DNA of 64,000 nt from Microvirga aerophila (lineage in GTDB: Bacteria > Pseudomonadota > Alphaproteobacteria > Rhizobiales > Beijerinckiaceae): contig NZ_QOIO01000012.1 of the NCBI RefSeq assembly GCF_003332305.1, positions 58,847-122,846 of the forward strand, read 5' to 3'. Below the pieces are notes generated by a model. The model worked only from the letters and a program-made list of their open reading frames with translations. It did not search any database and was not told the DNA's origin. A program made the translations under genes and the position numbers. Below, one piece after another: positions 50,960 through 61,057 of the stretch; the stretch's first letter is position 1; each line of letters opens with the position of its first letter.

Positions 50960-51418
50960 TTACTGCGTCTGTTGTGAGGCTTTTGAATCGCCCTGCCAAA
51001 GGCCTTGACGCCGCAGGGTGTCGGCCACCTCACGGGGCATATAGTTTTCGTCATGCTTGGCGAGAACGGAGTCGGCCCGGAACACGCCCGAATGCTCCAG
51101 CGCGCCCTCGGCGATGACGCCCTGCCCCTCGCGGAACAGGTCCGGCAGCATGCCCGTATAGTTGACCCGGATAGATCCCTGCCCGTCCATGATCTCGAAG
51201 GCGACCTGCTGGTTGTCACCCCGCTGGACGGATCCCTCCTTCACGAGGCCGCCGAGGCGAAAGCGAGTTCCCGGCTGCACGTTCTTGGCCTGCACGTCGG
51301 CGGGCGAATTGAAGAACACGATAGTGTCGTTCATGGCGTAGAGCACCAGGCCAAGTGCGATCGCCAGGATGCAGCCGGCGACACCGATCAAAGTCAGGCG
51401 GCGTTGTTTACGGGTCAT
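50960..51418 (-). CDS. ccmE: Heme chaperone CcmE (CycJ)
   Basis: A 152-residue protein with one N-terminal membrane helix (about residues 8-28) and a periplasmic OB-fold. Heme binds covalently to the His in [18 protein letters not shown]; the H-x3-Y pattern is intact. [17 protein letters not shown] and [20 protein letters not shown] are family blocks. Its start overlaps the ccmI stop by four bases. It carries heme from CcmC to CcmF. Confidence 0.96.
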   Translation of the reverse strand: MTRKQRRLTLIGVAGCILAIALGLVLYAMNDTIVFFNSPADVQAKNVQPGTRFRLGGLVKEGSVQRGDNQQVAFEIMDGQGSIRVNYTGMLPDLFREGQGVIAEGALEHSGVFRADSVLAKHDENYMPREVADTLRRQGLWQGDSKASQQTQ

Positions 51419-52512
51419 GGTTGGGCGTCGGTCAGTTTCAGTTCACGGGCCATCATGTCGATGGTCTTGAGCCCGGCGTCGTCCTGCGCGAGGGCTTGAC
51501 GAGCGCGCTGGGCCGCGTCCGCCGCCTTATCACGCTGTCCGAGCACCGCATAGGAGCGCATCAGCCGCGCCCATTCGTCCGCACTGCCCCCTTGGGCTTC
51601 CAGGCGGCTCGCAAGACCCGACACCATGCGCAGGATATCGTCCGCGCCCATCTGCGGTTCCGCATCCTGCCTGGAGACCGTCTGCGGTCCTTCGAGCCGG
51701 GCCAGCTGCTCCTCCACGACGGCCGTCCAGGGCGCGTCCGCGGGAGAGCCCGCCAAGAGCGCGGCGTATCCCGCCTTGGCCTTGTCGATCTGCCCGTCCT
51801 GCTCCGCCGCGCGGGCAAGATAGAATCGGGCCTTGGGCGAAGTGCCATCCAGCTTCACCGCCTGTTCGAAGATGCCTTGGGCCTCGGACGAGACGAGCCC
51901 GTCCTTGGCCAGCACCATGGCCTCCCCGTAATTCGCGAGCCGGTTCGCGTCGGGGCCGAGATGACGCAGGGCGGCCTCATAGGCCTTCACGGCGTCACCC
52001 ATGCGGCCCATTCGTACATAAACCGGCGCGATGACCTCCCAGCCGCGACCGTCCTGCGGATTCTGGGCCAGATGGCTCTCGATCTGCGAAATGGCGGTGG
52101 CGAGATCCGATGGCGTGGCGGGTCCCCGGGCCGCCATGACCGGCGGCTGCCCGAGAAGGTGGGGCGAGCCGTAGGCTCCATAAATGGCGATGGCGAGAAT
52201 CGGCAGGACTGAGAGGGCCAGCGTCGAGGCCGCGCGCCTGCGGCGCAGGGCAGGCTCTCCGACGGCGACGGCCACATCCTCCATGCCGGTCGCGCGCAGA
52301 AGACGCCGGCCGGCCTCCGCCTTGGCGGCCTCGGCCTCGTTGGGCAGCAGCACGCCCCGCTCCCGGTCGCGTTCGATCTCGTCTATCTGCTCACGATAGA
52401 ACTGGGTGTTTGGATCCGCCTGTCCGCTTACGGCGTAATGGCGCGACAGCGGCCAGAGAACCGCCATCACGGCCGCCGCCGTCATTGCCAGGAGTATTAT
52501 CCAGATCACCAT
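51415..52512 (-). CDS. ccmI: Cytochrome c maturation protein CcmI (CycH)
   Basis: A 365-residue apocytochrome-binding chaperone. It has membrane helices at about residues 4-20 and 95-115 and a periplasmic tetratricopeptide-like region. [20 protein letters not shown] is the diagnostic CcmI segment between the helices. [20 protein letters not shown] and [20 protein letters not shown] are TPR-like. It is the first gene of the ccmIEFH operon. Confidence 0.95.
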   Translation of the reverse strand: MVIWIILLAMTAAAVMAVLWPLSRHYAVSGQADPNTQFYREQIDEIERDRERGVLLPNEAEAAKAEAGRRLLRATGMEDVAVAVGEPALRRRRAASTLALSVLPILAIAIYGAYGSPHLLGQPPVMAARGPATPSDLATAISQIESHLAQNPQDGRGWEVIAPVYVRMGRMGDAVKAYEAALRHLGPDANRLANYGEAMVLAKDGLVSSEAQGIFEQAVKLDGTSPKARFYLARAAEQDGQIDKAKAGYAALLAGSPADAPWTAVVEEQLARLEGPQTVSRQDAEPQMGADDILRMVSGLASRLEAQGGSADEWARLMRSYAVLGQRDKAADAAQRARQALAQDDAGLKTIDMMARELKLTDAQP

Positions 52513-52581
52513 GACGTCTACTTACCTCGGGGACTGCTCAAGCACGATGGTGGCACGGTGTCACGCGCTCTGGGTTGTGTA

Positions 52582-53979
52582 TTAGCTCCTATCCCCTGGC
52601 AGTTCCAGCAGGGCCCTCAACCCGCCGATCGGCGAGGCCTCCAGGCTCAGCGAACCACGGTAGAGCGCCGCGAGGTCGCTCACGATGGAAAGCCCCAGGC
52701 CCGAGCCCGGCTTCGTCTCGTCGAGGCGACGGCCGCGCTTGATCATTTCGCTTCGGGCCGCCTCCGGGAGACCCGGACCATCGTCGTCGATGAGCAGGCG
52801 GAGCCGGGACCGGTCGTCCCCATCCCTGATCACCTGGGCCGTCACCACCACCTGCCTCGATGCCCATTTGGCTGCGTTGTCGATCAGGTTGCCGGCCATC
52901 TCCTCAAGGTCCTGCCTCTCGCCTCGGAATCGCAACCCCTTTGGAATCGCCAGTTCGACCGCCAGGTCCTTGTCCCGGTAGATCTTCGCGAAGGTGCGCG
53001 CGAGGCCGGCGATCACGGGCTCCACATCCGTGACCGTGCCAAGGGTGCCGGCAAGGGCCGCCGCCCGGGCGCGGTCGAGATAGTAGTTCACCTGGTCCCG
53101 CATCACGGTGGCCTGCTCGCGGACCTTCGCGGCAACGTCCTCCGGGGCGTTCTCTGCCTCGTTGACGACGATGCTCAGCGGTGTCTTGAGAGCGTGTGCG
53201 AGGTTGCCCACCTGCGTTCTAGCCCGCTCGAGAATCTCCCGGTTGGTTTCGAGAAGCAGGTTCAGTTCGTTGGCGAGCGGCGCGATGTCATGCGGATACT
53301 CGCCTGCGATTCTCTCAGCCTCGCCGCGCCGGATCGCCCCCAGGGCGCTGCGGAGATTCGCCAGGGGTCGCAGGCCGAAGCGGATCTGGAGCAGGGTTGT
53401 GAAGCCCAGGGCCAGCCCCAGCAGCGCAAAGGTCACGGTCAGGGCGAACAGGAACCCCCGCACGGCCGTCTCGATCTCGTCTGCCGGACCGGCGACCCGG
53501 ATGACGAAGCGGCCGTCCTCTCCCAGATCGATGTCGCGCTCCACGAGGCGGAGGCCGCGCTCGTCAGGGGCCCTGCCGTAGCCGCGGCGAATCTGTCCGA
53601 AGGCCTGGCTGTCCGCAGGCGCAAGGCTGGCGAGTTGACCGCCGAAGAGCGATTTCGACGAGCGCACCTCGCCCGGGGTGGCGTTGGGCCGGGCCACCTG
53701 CCAGTACCAGCCGGACAGGGGCAGCTCGAATCGGGGATCGCCGATGGGCCCGAGGTCCCGGTCTGGATCTCCCGGTGCGACGAGATTGGACGCCAGCGTA
53801 TTGGCGTAGACCAGGAGACGCTGGTCGAAGGCCTTCTCGGTGTTGTCCCGGTAGAGGGCCGAGAGGATGAGGCCCGCGATCAGCAGGATGGCGAAGCTCC
53901 AGAAGACGGAGGACGCCGCCAAGCGGACGGCGATCGAACGGCCCGCGAATCCTTTGAGGATGGGCCGGAAGGCGCTCAC
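52582..53979 (-). CDS. Sensor histidine kinase, FeuQ/PhoQ type
   Basis: A 465-residue membrane kinase. Helix 1 is near residues 24-43 (SSVFWSFAILLIAGLILSAL) and helix 2 near 172-192 (GFLFALTVTFALLGLALGFT). The H-box is GNLAHALKTPLSIVVNEAEN, in which A-H-A-L-K-T-P is characteristic of the PhoQ/FeuQ group. The ATPase has MAGNLIDNAAKWA, LIDDDGPGLPEAAR and GSGLGLSIVSDLAALY. The start overlaps the regulator gene stop by four bases. In rhizobia FeuQ responds to low osmolarity and controls cyclic glucan export; a similar role here is inference from family and its position beside the ccm cluster. Confidence 0.92.
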   Translation of the reverse strand: MSAFRPILKGFAGRSIAVRLAASSVFWSFAILLIAGLILSALYRDNTEKAFDQRLLVYANTLASNLVAPGDPDRDLGPIGDPRFELPLSGWYWQVARPNATPGEVRSSKSLFGGQLASLAPADSQAFGQIRRGYGRAPDERGLRLVERDIDLGEDGRFVIRVAGPADEIETAVRGFLFALTVTFALLGLALGFTTLLQIRFGLRPLANLRSALGAIRRGEAERIAGEYPHDIAPLANELNLLLETNREILERARTQVGNLAHALKTPLSIVVNEAENAPEDVAAKVREQATVMRDQVNYYLDRARAAALAGTLGTVTDVEPVIAGLARTFAKIYRDKDLAVELAIPKGLRFRGERQDLEEMAGNLIDNAAKWASRQVVVTAQVIRDGDDRSRLRLLIDDDGPGLPEAARSEMIKRGRRLDETKPGSGLGLSIVSDLAALYRGSLSLEASPIGGLRALLELPGDRS

Positions 53980-54647
53980 GTCTTGGTCTGACCGGCGTCG
54001 AGGAGGTAGCCCAGTCCCCGAACGGTCTGGATGATATCGACGCCGAGCTTCTTGCGGAGCCGGCCGATGAAAACCTCGATCGTGTTGGAGTCGCGGTCGA
54101 AATCCTGGTCGTAGAGATGCTCGGTCAGCTCGCCCCGGGACACGATGCGGCCCGTATGGTGCATCAGGTAGGAGAGCAGCCGGTATTCATGCGAGGTGAG
54201 CTTGACCGGGTTGCCCTCCACCGTCACCCGGCCCGAGCGGGTATCGAGCTTGACCGGCCCGCAGCTGATCTCGCTCGTGGCATGCCCGGTCGCGCGACGC
54301 AGCAGGGCCCGGACGCGGGCGAGAAGCTCCTCCATGTGGAACGGCTTGGTGACGTAGTCGTCGGCTCCGGCGTCGAAGCCCTGGACCTTGTCGCTCCAGC
54401 GGTCGCGGGCTGTCAGTATGATGACCGGCATCTTGCGCCCCTCGCGCCGCCAGGCGCTGAGGACCGACACCCCGTCGACCTTCGGCAACCCGAGATCGAG
54501 GATCACGGCGTCGTAGGGCTCAGTGTCGCCCAAGAACTGCCCCTCCTCCCCGTCGAAGGCAGCATCAACCGCGTAACCGGCCTGTTCAAGGGCGGTTACG
54601 ATCTGGCGATTGAGGGTATTGTCATCCTCGACAACAAGAAGACGCAC
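53976..54647 (-). CDS. Response regulator, FeuP/PhoP type (OmpR family)
   Basis: A 223-residue regulator. The receiver has VRLLVVEDDNTLNRQIVTAL, phosphoacceptor Asp in YDAVILDLGLPKVDGVSVLS and Lys in DDYVTKPFHMEELLAR. The winged-helix domain has VKLTSHEYRLLSYLMHHTGR and EVFIGRLRKKLGVD with TVRGLGYLL. The start is a GTG at 54647 with AAGGAAAG upstream. The longer frame upstream runs into the neighbouring exported-protein gene and is rejected. The kinase gene follows with a 4-bp overlap. Confidence 0.93.
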   Translation of the reverse strand: MRLLVVEDDNTLNRQIVTALEQAGYAVDAAFDGEEGQFLGDTEPYDAVILDLGLPKVDGVSVLSAWRREGRKMPVIILTARDRWSDKVQGFDAGADDYVTKPFHMEELLARVRALLRRATGHATSEISCGPVKLDTRSGRVTVEGNPVKLTSHEYRLLSYLMHHTGRIVSRGELTEHLYDQDFDRDSNTIEVFIGRLRKKLGVDIIQTVRGLGYLLDAGQTKT

Positions 54648-54661
54648 GCTTGTAGCTTTCC

Positions 54662-54976
54662 TTAATGGACCGATTTCACGCGTCCAGAAGACCCGTCGAT
54701 CATCACTTGCACGACGCGACCATCCTTTTGCAAGGCCATGATCACGTAGACCAGTGCATCGCTGCTCCGGCACAGGCTGGCCCGCACCACATCGGCATTG
54801 GGAACCTCACGCCGCGCCGTCATCACGGCGGATGCCGGCGCAACCACGCCCTTGGAGGCGACGGCTTCCTGCATCTCGCGGGGCGGCAGGCAGTTTTTAA
54901 GAGCAGCCGACGCGCTCTGGGCATAGGCGGCGCCTGTCCACCCCAACATCGCAATGATCAGCCAAACAAGACGCAT
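54662..54976 (-). CDS. Small exported PepSY-like protein
   Basis: A 104-residue protein with a signal peptide (MRLVWLIIAMLGWTGAAYAQ). The C-terminal half (ALVYVIMALQKDGRVVQVMI then DGSSGRVKSVH) has the strand-strand-D-x-x-S/T-G-x-V pattern of PepSY domains. It is 14 bases upstream of the response-regulator gene, so the three genes form one operon. Small PepSY proteins next to PhoPQ-like pairs are common in alphaproteobacteria and may tune the sensor; that role is inferred. Confidence 0.8.
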   Translation of the reverse strand: MRLVWLIIAMLGWTGAAYAQSASAALKNCLPPREMQEAVASKGVVAPASAVMTARREVPNADVVRASLCRSSDALVYVIMALQKDGRVVQVMIDGSSGRVKSVH

Positions 54977-55053
54977 GAGAGAACCATGCCCGTCCGGCAC
55001 TGAACGAAGTCTGAATGTAACTGTAGAGCTGTCGCCGGCCTGCCGCCACGTCG

Positions 55054-55263
55054 CTAGTCGAGGATCTGCTTGGTGGCCAGGATACGGAAGATGGTGGAGG
55101 CCATGAAGCTGGCGGCGGCGATCAGCTGGGCTGTCGCCTCAAGGAACTCCCCGCCGTTCAGGGCGGAGGCATCGAAGCCGAGAAAGCCGAGGATCAGCGC
55201 CGCGAGGCCGACGAAGTTCGCCCAGACGGTGCGGCTGGCCAGGATGGTTTTGGAATCGATCAT
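55054..55263 (-). CDS. Putative holin-like membrane protein
   Basis: A 69-residue protein with two hydrophobic helices: about residues 10-28 (RTVWANFVGLAALILGFLGF) and 45-62 (TAQLIAAASFMASTIFRIL). It starts as the muramidase gene ends (4-bp overlap), the usual order of lysis modules. Small proteins of this type accompany GH108 enzymes in alphaproteobacterial prophage and GTA regions. The holin role is inferred from size, topology and neighbour. Confidence 0.72.
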   Translation of the reverse strand: MIDSKTILASRTVWANFVGLAALILGFLGFDASALNGGEFLEATAQLIAAASFMASTIFRILATKQILD

Positions 55264-55820
55264 ATGGATCCTTCTTGTGTTTGTGGGGTCGAATTGGCGA
55301 GCCGGAGGGCCTCCTGCTCGACCGCGAGCACCCGTCTGCGCCAGCCGCGTCCGAAGATGGGCCAGATGGCGAGACGGGAGAGAAACCGGAGCCGGTCGCG
55401 GGTCAGCCGCCGGATCAGGCTTGCCGCATCCGCCGCCCGAGCGGCCGCCAGGGTGACCGGTCCGACGACGCCGTCGACCAGAACGCCGAGCGCGCTTTGC
55501 AGCGCGCGAACAGCGCGGGACGGGCCGGAATTGACCGCGAAGTCGAACACCGTGAGATCGACCCCTGCGGGCAGCTCGTCGGCGCGGATCGGGTCCCAGT
55601 AGAGGCGGCGGTAGATCGCGGCGGCCTCGGCGGTTGTCAGGCTTCTGACATCCTCGACCGAAACGGGCTTCTGCCGGAACCGGGCCAAGGTCTCGCGGGT
55701 GATGCCGAACTTCGTCGCGCCGCCGGGGTCCTGCGGATGCTGGACGAAACCGCCTTCGTGCGAGAGAACGACCGGAAGTCGAAGGTCGAAAGGCCTTGGG
55801 CGTAGGACCATGGGCATCAC
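55260..55820 (-). CDS. Glycoside hydrolase family 108 muramidase (endolysin)
   Basis: A 186-residue peptidoglycan hydrolase. The catalytic Glu is in LSHEGGFVQHPQDPGGATKF followed by GIT, the GH108 signature (E-G-G-F/Y...D-P-G-G-x-T-x-x-G-I-T). The C-terminal PG-binding-3-like part has DLTVFDFAVNSGPSRAVRAL with LGVLVDGVVGPVTL. There is no signal peptide, so release depends on the adjacent holin-like protein. It overlaps both neighbours by four bases: the DUF2793 gene upstream and the holin-like gene downstream. Confidence 0.92.
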   Translation of the reverse strand: MMPMVLRPRPFDLRLPVVLSHEGGFVQHPQDPGGATKFGITRETLARFRQKPVSVEDVRSLTTAEAAAIYRRLYWDPIRADELPAGVDLTVFDFAVNSGPSRAVRALQSALGVLVDGVVGPVTLAAARAADAASLIRRLTRDRLRFLSRLAIWPIFGRGWRRRVLAVEQEALRLANSTPQTQEGSI

Positions 55821-57352
55821 AGCTCCGCGCTCAGGGCGGTATAGGCCGAACTGCCGAGATGGAGATACCCGATGGCTCCGGCCGAGCCCGTGAACGAGGT
55901 TCCGGCCTGGATCCTCAACACCATTGCCGAAGGCCCGGTGCCGCTTGCCGTGACCGCGAGGCCGCCGCTCGGCGTGAGCCAGACCCCGCCTGTATTGTCG
56001 AAAAAGCCGATCTGATTATTGACCGGTGCTCCGCTTGACCATGAAAAGCCGCTCGTGACGAGGGACGGGCTCGCACGCATCGGGACCGGAAACTGGCAGA
56101 GAATGTCGATGAGGTTGCTCGAAATCCGTTGTCCGGGCACTCCCAGCACGATCAGCGAGCCGCTGGTTGTCACAAGCCTTTGATAGAAGCGCCGACAACG
56201 GAGTTCTTCCATGTCGAGAGGCTGACCGATCCAGGGCGTTGCCAACGATCCAGTTTCCAGCTTCACCCGCTTGAACGTGCAGGCGCTCGACGGTTGGAGC
56301 CGAGCGGTCAGATGGCCTGTCTCCGACGCATCGAGCGTCACCGTCGCGGAGCGGCGTCCGGCCCCGGCGGGAATCGTTGCCGACTTCGTGCCGACGGAAA
56401 CCGGAAGTGGGATCGATGGATCCTCGACCGATAAGGTCAAGGTGCGTCCTGCAAAATTAGTGAACCCGAACAGGGATGCTGCTTGCGCGCTCTCGACCAC
56501 CTGTTCGAGGGTGCCCGCAAGAGTGACCGAGCCATCCGCCGCGCGGGTCAGCGTACAGCCGCTCGCGCCGGCCTTCCACCGGTCGAACCCATAGACGCCC
56601 GCCGCAAGCGCTCCGCCGGCGAAAGCCCTTTGATTGACCAGGAAGGCTGAATTGATGAGGAGGTTCGGACCCGGAGCGCCGTTCAATCCGGACGGAAACG
56701 ACACGACACCCGTGTTGCGATCGATCAGCAGCGAGTCTCGCCACTGGCTTCCATCCGGCGACACGCGGATGCTGAAATCGTCGCTGCCGATCAGGCCCGT
56801 TTCGGCCCGCCCGCTAAAGCCCCTTTGGTAGAGCTGGGACAGGACGTTTGTCGGCTCGCCCTTGTTGAGCACGAAACGCAGATCGCCCGTGCCACCCTCC
56901 CCTGCGGTAAGCGCCGCAAAGAGAGCTGCGTTGAGCTTTGCCGAAAGGCGGTTGAGATCATCCGCCGTCGTGCCGATGCCCAGCCGCTCCAGATGGTCGA
57001 GCTGTCGGCTGTAATGACCAAGGTCGCGCCATGCGGAACCGTCGAAGACGAGGATGCTGTCCTGGGCCTCCACATAAATCCGCCAACCGGCGCGTGGCGT
57101 GAAGAACCGCCAGGTCCCGGCATCGAAGAGAGCGACCTCGCCTTCATGATTGGCGAAGCTGCCGGAGGCTCCGGCGCCAATCAGGTAGCGGTCACCCTCG
57201 GCGGGAGAGCCTGGCGGCTGAGTGCGATCATTCTCCTTCACGGCGAGCTGCACAATGGCGTCGAGCGCTGCCAGCGCCTCGTTGTGAGTGACATGCTTCT
57301 GCGCCTGTGCGGCGGCGAGCAGCGGCAGGCTGAGGTGTGGGGTATCGGTCAT
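55817..57352 (-). CDS. DUF2793 domain phage/GTA tail-associated protein
   Basis: A 511-residue protein. The N-terminus (TDTPHLSLPLLAAAQAQKHV followed by THNEALAALDAIVQ) and SPAEGDRYLIGAGASGSFAN with FFTPRAGWRIYVEAQDSILV define DUF2793, found in tail regions of alphaproteobacterial phages and GTAs. The C-terminal half has phage-fibre-like beta sequence (NLLINSAFLVNQRAFAGG and YGFDRWKAGASGCTLTRAAD), suggesting a carbohydrate-binding or receptor-recognising tip. It lies between the TIM-barrel tail gene and the muramidase gene, all minus. Confidence 0.88.
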   Translation of the reverse strand: MTDTPHLSLPLLAAAQAQKHVTHNEALAALDAIVQLAVKENDRTQPPGSPAEGDRYLIGAGASGSFANHEGEVALFDAGTWRFFTPRAGWRIYVEAQDSILVFDGSAWRDLGHYSRQLDHLERLGIGTTADDLNRLSAKLNAALFAALTAGEGGTGDLRFVLNKGEPTNVLSQLYQRGFSGRAETGLIGSDDFSIRVSPDGSQWRDSLLIDRNTGVVSFPSGLNGAPGPNLLINSAFLVNQRAFAGGALAAGVYGFDRWKAGASGCTLTRAADGSVTLAGTLEQVVESAQAASLFGFTNFAGRTLTLSVEDPSIPLPVSVGTKSATIPAGAGRRSATVTLDASETGHLTARLQPSSACTFKRVKLETGSLATPWIGQPLDMEELRCRRFYQRLVTTSGSLIVLGVPGQRISSNLIDILCQFPVPMRASPSLVTSGFSWSSGAPVNNQIGFFDNTGGVWLTPSGGLAVTASGTGPSAMVLRIQAGTSFTGSAGAIGYLHLGSSAYTALSAEL

Positions 57353-57385
57353 GAAAAGCCTGAAAAGGAAACAAACAAAGAAGTG

Positions 57386-60300
57386 TCAGAGAACCGGGAT
57401 GGTCGCCACGCGCTCGAAACCGCGGCCGGCTACGGAACTGATTTGCACGATACGGATCGAGAGCGTCGATTGCGGCCCGCCGAAATCGACAGCCTCTTGG
57501 TCGGCGGTGTACAGAATCGAGGGCTCCGCGCTTGTGAGGGAGCGACGAACATTGCCGTTCAGCAGAAGGTCGACCTCGTAGCGCTCGACATCCTCGCCGA
57601 GCGGCACGTCGACCGTGTCCCAGCCATCGCCACCCCGGCGGGTACGGCGATGCCAGCTCAGGCGGATGCCGCCCATCTCCCGCCGCGCCGTCGGCCGGAC
57701 GGGACTCATGGGCTTGAGAGCCTCCCGACCCACGACGCCTGACAATTCCACCATGGCCGGGTCGGCATGATCGAGGCCCGCGGGTCCGACCCGGTAGCGC
57801 CAGCTCTGTCCTAGATCCTGCAGATCGCTCGTCAGCGGTACGACCGCCTCGTCCAGACGGACGATCAGAGCTCCTGTCGGAACCGCTCTGGCGGCCTCGG
57901 GCTCGCTGCCCTCAAGCCCACGCAGGAAGCGCGACAGACGATAGCTGCGTTCGCCGATCATCTCCGCGCGGGCGGCCGACAGGATCTCCCATCGTCCGTT
58001 GGAGACCTGCACGGCGAACAGGTTGCCGCCCGCAAGCGCTGCCTCGTCGTCGACGGCGCTCAATGCGCCGGACGAGATATCGACATCGAGGGTCGCACCC
58101 TGGTCCCAGCGCCACAGGGGCCCTGGCGGAAGCGGGCTCGTGGTCCGGCCGATCACGGCCGGTATGTCGACGATGCGATGGGGCGTGAAGCTCGCGCCGT
58201 TGGACGAGCGCCAAACGGTGACGGCGCTGGGCCAGGGATCCGCCGCCACGGCGATATATTGCAGGGCTGTGGGCTCTCCGACAGCCGCCGGCAGATCGAG
58301 GATCACTGCGTCCGGCCTGCCGGGGATGGGAGGTGGGCGGCGGACAGGGCGGGGTATCGATGAGCCGGGCGTCTCGAAGACGGCCGGCTCCACAGCGCGG
58401 GCGCTGACCTTGCGGGTGGGCCCGTCCGCGATGCGCGTTACCCGATGCAGCTTCGGCCCGGCCGCCGTGGGCAGGGAGATCAGATCCCCCGGCTCGATGT
58501 CGATCCGGCGAGGCGACAGCTCGAATTCGGCGGTCTCACGGCCGGCCCAGAGGTCCTGCAGCCAGGTATCCGCGAGGCGCTGCGCTTCCGCCCGGCGGGT
58601 GATGATGGCGGAATCCGCCCGCGACTCCCGGCGACTGGCGCCGGCAAGGCGGCGCGAAGCCACGGCCGCACGGCGATAATCCAGCTCGCCCTCCGTGTAG
58701 CCGATCTCCACCTGCTGCGGGAGCTCGGTCTCTTGTGCGCGGACGAGCTTGAGGGACGGCTCCTTCCCGTCGAGGATGAAGTCGCCCGCCGTTAGGCCAA
58801 TGGCCGCGCGTCCGCCGCGCCCGCGCCAGGAGATCCTGCCGCCGCCCGCCACCGCATCGATCCCGAAGAGGCGCATCAGGGGCTCCAGCGCGCCGCGCGC
58901 CGACATGGGACGGTCGACCACGTAACCGTCTACGAAACCATCGACCGGGAACGGACCCGAGGCGTCGAGCCCGAAATCCCTCAGGATCGCCGCGATGAGA
59001 CGGTCGAGCGGAGCGCCCTCGATCCTGCCAGTGATCCAGTGCCCGGTCTCCCAATTGGCCCCGTCCTTCCACACGCTGTCGAAGTCGGGGAAAGCCGGGA
59101 ACGGACGCGCGTCCCAGGCCCATACATAGACGTTTGCCGGATCCACCATGCGCCCGGCATAGGATGGCGATTCGGGATTGTAGTCGGGCGAGAAGCCGCT
59201 CTGCGCAGGATCGAAGCGCGAGAGGATCGCCTCAAGCGCGCGGGCCTGGACGAGATCGTCGCGAACGCCGCGCGAAAAGGGCGGATAGGCCGACTCGGAG
59301 GATTTCGGATCGGGAAAGACGTTGGGCCCATTCGGTGCTTTGTCGACGGCCGGAACCCCGATCTCGGTCAGCCAGATCGGCTTCGATTTCGGCACCCAGG
59401 GGCTGGTCAGGACTTCCTGGCCGTTGCTGCGCTCTACATGCGTGTTCGACCACCACGAGACCAGATCCTTCTGGCGGAAGACCCACGGCTTGCCCTGCGC
59501 CCCATCGGTGATTGGCGTGCGGGTTTGCGCCGCGCGGTCGGACGCATTGGCGTAGTACCAGTCGAAGGCCTCGCCGCTTCCCAGCCGCCTGCGCAGGTAG
59601 TCCGCATCGTAGATGCTGCGGCCCTCCGCGAGATCCGCGTGGTCGGGCCCGTCGCGCCAATCTGAAATTGGCGGATAGTAGTCGATGCCCACCGCGTCGA
59701 TATTGCTTGACGCGAAAAGGGGATCGAGGGGAAAGCGCACCTCGTTGCCGTTGTCGAGAACGTGCGCGCCGTATTCGGTCCAGTCCGCCGCGTACACGAT
59801 TTTTGTGCTCGGCCCGAGGATCGACCGCACGGTGTTGGCGAGTGTTCTCAACCTCGCGATGGCCGGATAGACGCCCGGCGACGAGCGAACTCTCGTGAGG
59901 CCCACGAGTTCGCTGCCGATGATGATGCCGTCGACGCCGCCCGCCTCCTTGGCGAGGTTGGCGTAATGCGTCACCTGCCGGGTGAGGCCCCACAGGCGAA
60001 CGAACCACTGGTTCACCTGAATCGCCGCATCGTTCGTGCCGTCGGGAGAACCCGGCCGCCCCGGCGCCGGATGGCAGGTGATGCGTCCGCGCCAGGGATA
60101 AGGCGGCTGGCCGGTGCCGCCATAGGGGTTCGGCAAGGTATTGCCGGCGGGTACGTCCATCATGACGAATGGGTAGAGCACGACCTCGAGCCCCCTCGCC
60201 TTCAGGTTACGGATCAGGCGGATGACCGTATCGTCGGAGGGCGTGCCGCCATAGGCGGGCGAGCCGTTGACGAGGGACACGACCTTCGCGGTCGCGCGGG

Positions 60301-61021
60301 TAAGCCCCGCCACCGACCACGTGTCGCCTTCTGTGGTCTTGGTTCTCGCGTCCACCCGCGGCTCGAGGCTGCACACTGCGGATCGCAGGTCGTTACCGAA
60401 CCAGCTCACCACCAGGGACACACGCTTGAGGTTCGGACAAAGCGCCTCCAGCGCGTCGAGGGACGCCGCCACATCCGTGCCGTTCCTCAGTTGATGCCGG
60501 TTCTCCGGCTTGGTCGATCCCAGGCCCAGCGCCTGCGTGACGGGGATCGTGTCGTAGCCGAACTCGCTCGCGCCCGGGATGAGGCAGACGGCGCGGACCA
60601 TGCGGTTGAGCCCATCCACAGGGCGCACGACCTCGAAGGAGAATTGCGGCACGCGGTTGCCGAAATCTGCGAGCGGCAACCGCTCGAACACCACATAGGC
60701 GAGCCCGCGATAGGCCGGCGTGTATGCGGAGCCTTCCTTGGCGATGATCAGCGGATCGGGATCCTGCGTTTCGCTGCCGCGATGCACCCGCATGGTGATG
60801 GTCTTGAGATCGATTTCGCGTTCATCCGCCCACACCCGGCGGATGAACGCGATACGACCCTCGCACAGGCCCACCGCCAGATTGGCGAAATACGAATAGG
60901 TCTTGTTGACGGTCTTTGGCCCACCGCCGCCGATGCCCTTGCCGCCCTGGGTGCCGGAGCGCTCCACCGCGGTGTTCACCACCTCCTCCAGGCGCGTCGC
61001 CCAGATGAGCTGTCCGCCCAC
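57386..61021 (-). CDS. GTA/phage tail host-specificity protein with TIM-barrel domain (RcGTA g15-like), main part
   Basis: 1211 residues from the first Met after an in-frame TAG at 61060-61058; the frame is open back to that TAG. GGQLIWATRLEEVVNTAVER is the usual region near the start of g15. The GTA TIM-barrel domain spans about residues 300-620, including GGVDGIIIGSELVGLTRVRS, AVGIDYYPPISDWRDGPDHA and PIWLTEIGVPAVDKAPNGPN (candidate catalytic Glu pair). A phage-tail-3 domain follows near 640-1000. The intact protein would be about 1290 residues, with the missing N-terminus encoded at 61258-61061. It is the largest tail-tip protein and is thought to contact or cut the cell wall. With the TAG, full-length product requires readthrough or internal start. 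Confidence 0.9.
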   Translation of the reverse strand: MGGQLIWATRLEEVVNTAVERSGTQGGKGIGGGGPKTVNKTYSYFANLAVGLCEGRIAFIRRVWADEREIDLKTITMRVHRGSETQDPDPLIIAKEGSAYTPAYRGLAYVVFERLPLADFGNRVPQFSFEVVRPVDGLNRMVRAVCLIPGASEFGYDTIPVTQALGLGSTKPENRHQLRNGTDVAASLDALEALCPNLKRVSLVVSWFGNDLRSAVCSLEPRVDARTKTTEGDTWSVAGLTRATAKVVSLVNGSPAYGGTPSDDTVIRLIRNLKARGLEVVLYPFVMMDVPAGNTLPNPYGGTGQPPYPWRGRITCHPAPGRPGSPDGTNDAAIQVNQWFVRLWGLTRQVTHYANLAKEAGGVDGIIIGSELVGLTRVRSSPGVYPAIARLRTLANTVRSILGPSTKIVYAADWTEYGAHVLDNGNEVRFPLDPLFASSNIDAVGIDYYPPISDWRDGPDHADLAEGRSIYDADYLRRRLGSGEAFDWYYANASDRAAQTRTPITDGAQGKPWVFRQKDLVSWWSNTHVERSNGQEVLTSPWVPKSKPIWLTEIGVPAVDKAPNGPNVFPDPKSSESAYPPFSRGVRDDLVQARALEAILSRFDPAQSGFSPDYNPESPSYAGRMVDPANVYVWAWDARPFPAFPDFDSVWKDGANWETGHWITGRIEGAPLDRLIAAILRDFGLDASGPFPVDGFVDGYVVDRPMSARGALEPLMRLFGIDAVAGGGRISWRGRGGRAAIGLTAGDFILDGKEPSLKLVRAQETELPQQVEIGYTEGELDYRRAAVASRRLAGASRRESRADSAIITRRAEAQRLADTWLQDLWAGRETAEFELSPRRIDIEPGDLISLPTAAGPKLHRVTRIADGPTRKVSARAVEPAVFETPGSSIPRPVRRPPPIPGRPDAVILDLPAAVGEPTALQYIAVAADPWPSAVTVWRSSNGASFTPHRIVDIPAVIGRTTSPLPPGPLWRWDQGATLDVDISSGALSAVDDEAALAGGNLFAVQVSNGRWEILSAARAEMIGERSYRLSRFLRGLEGSEPEAARAVPTGALIVRLDEAVVPLTSDLQDLGQSWRYRVGPAGLDHADPAMVELSGVVGREALKPMSPVRPTARREMGGIRLSWHRRTRRGGDGWDTVDVPLGEDVERYEVDLLLNGNVRRSLTSAEPSILYTADQEAVDFGGPQSTLSIRIVQISSVAGRGFERVATIPVL

Positions 61022-61057
61022 GCGGGCGCGGCCGTAGATGCGCGGAATCGCGGCGCC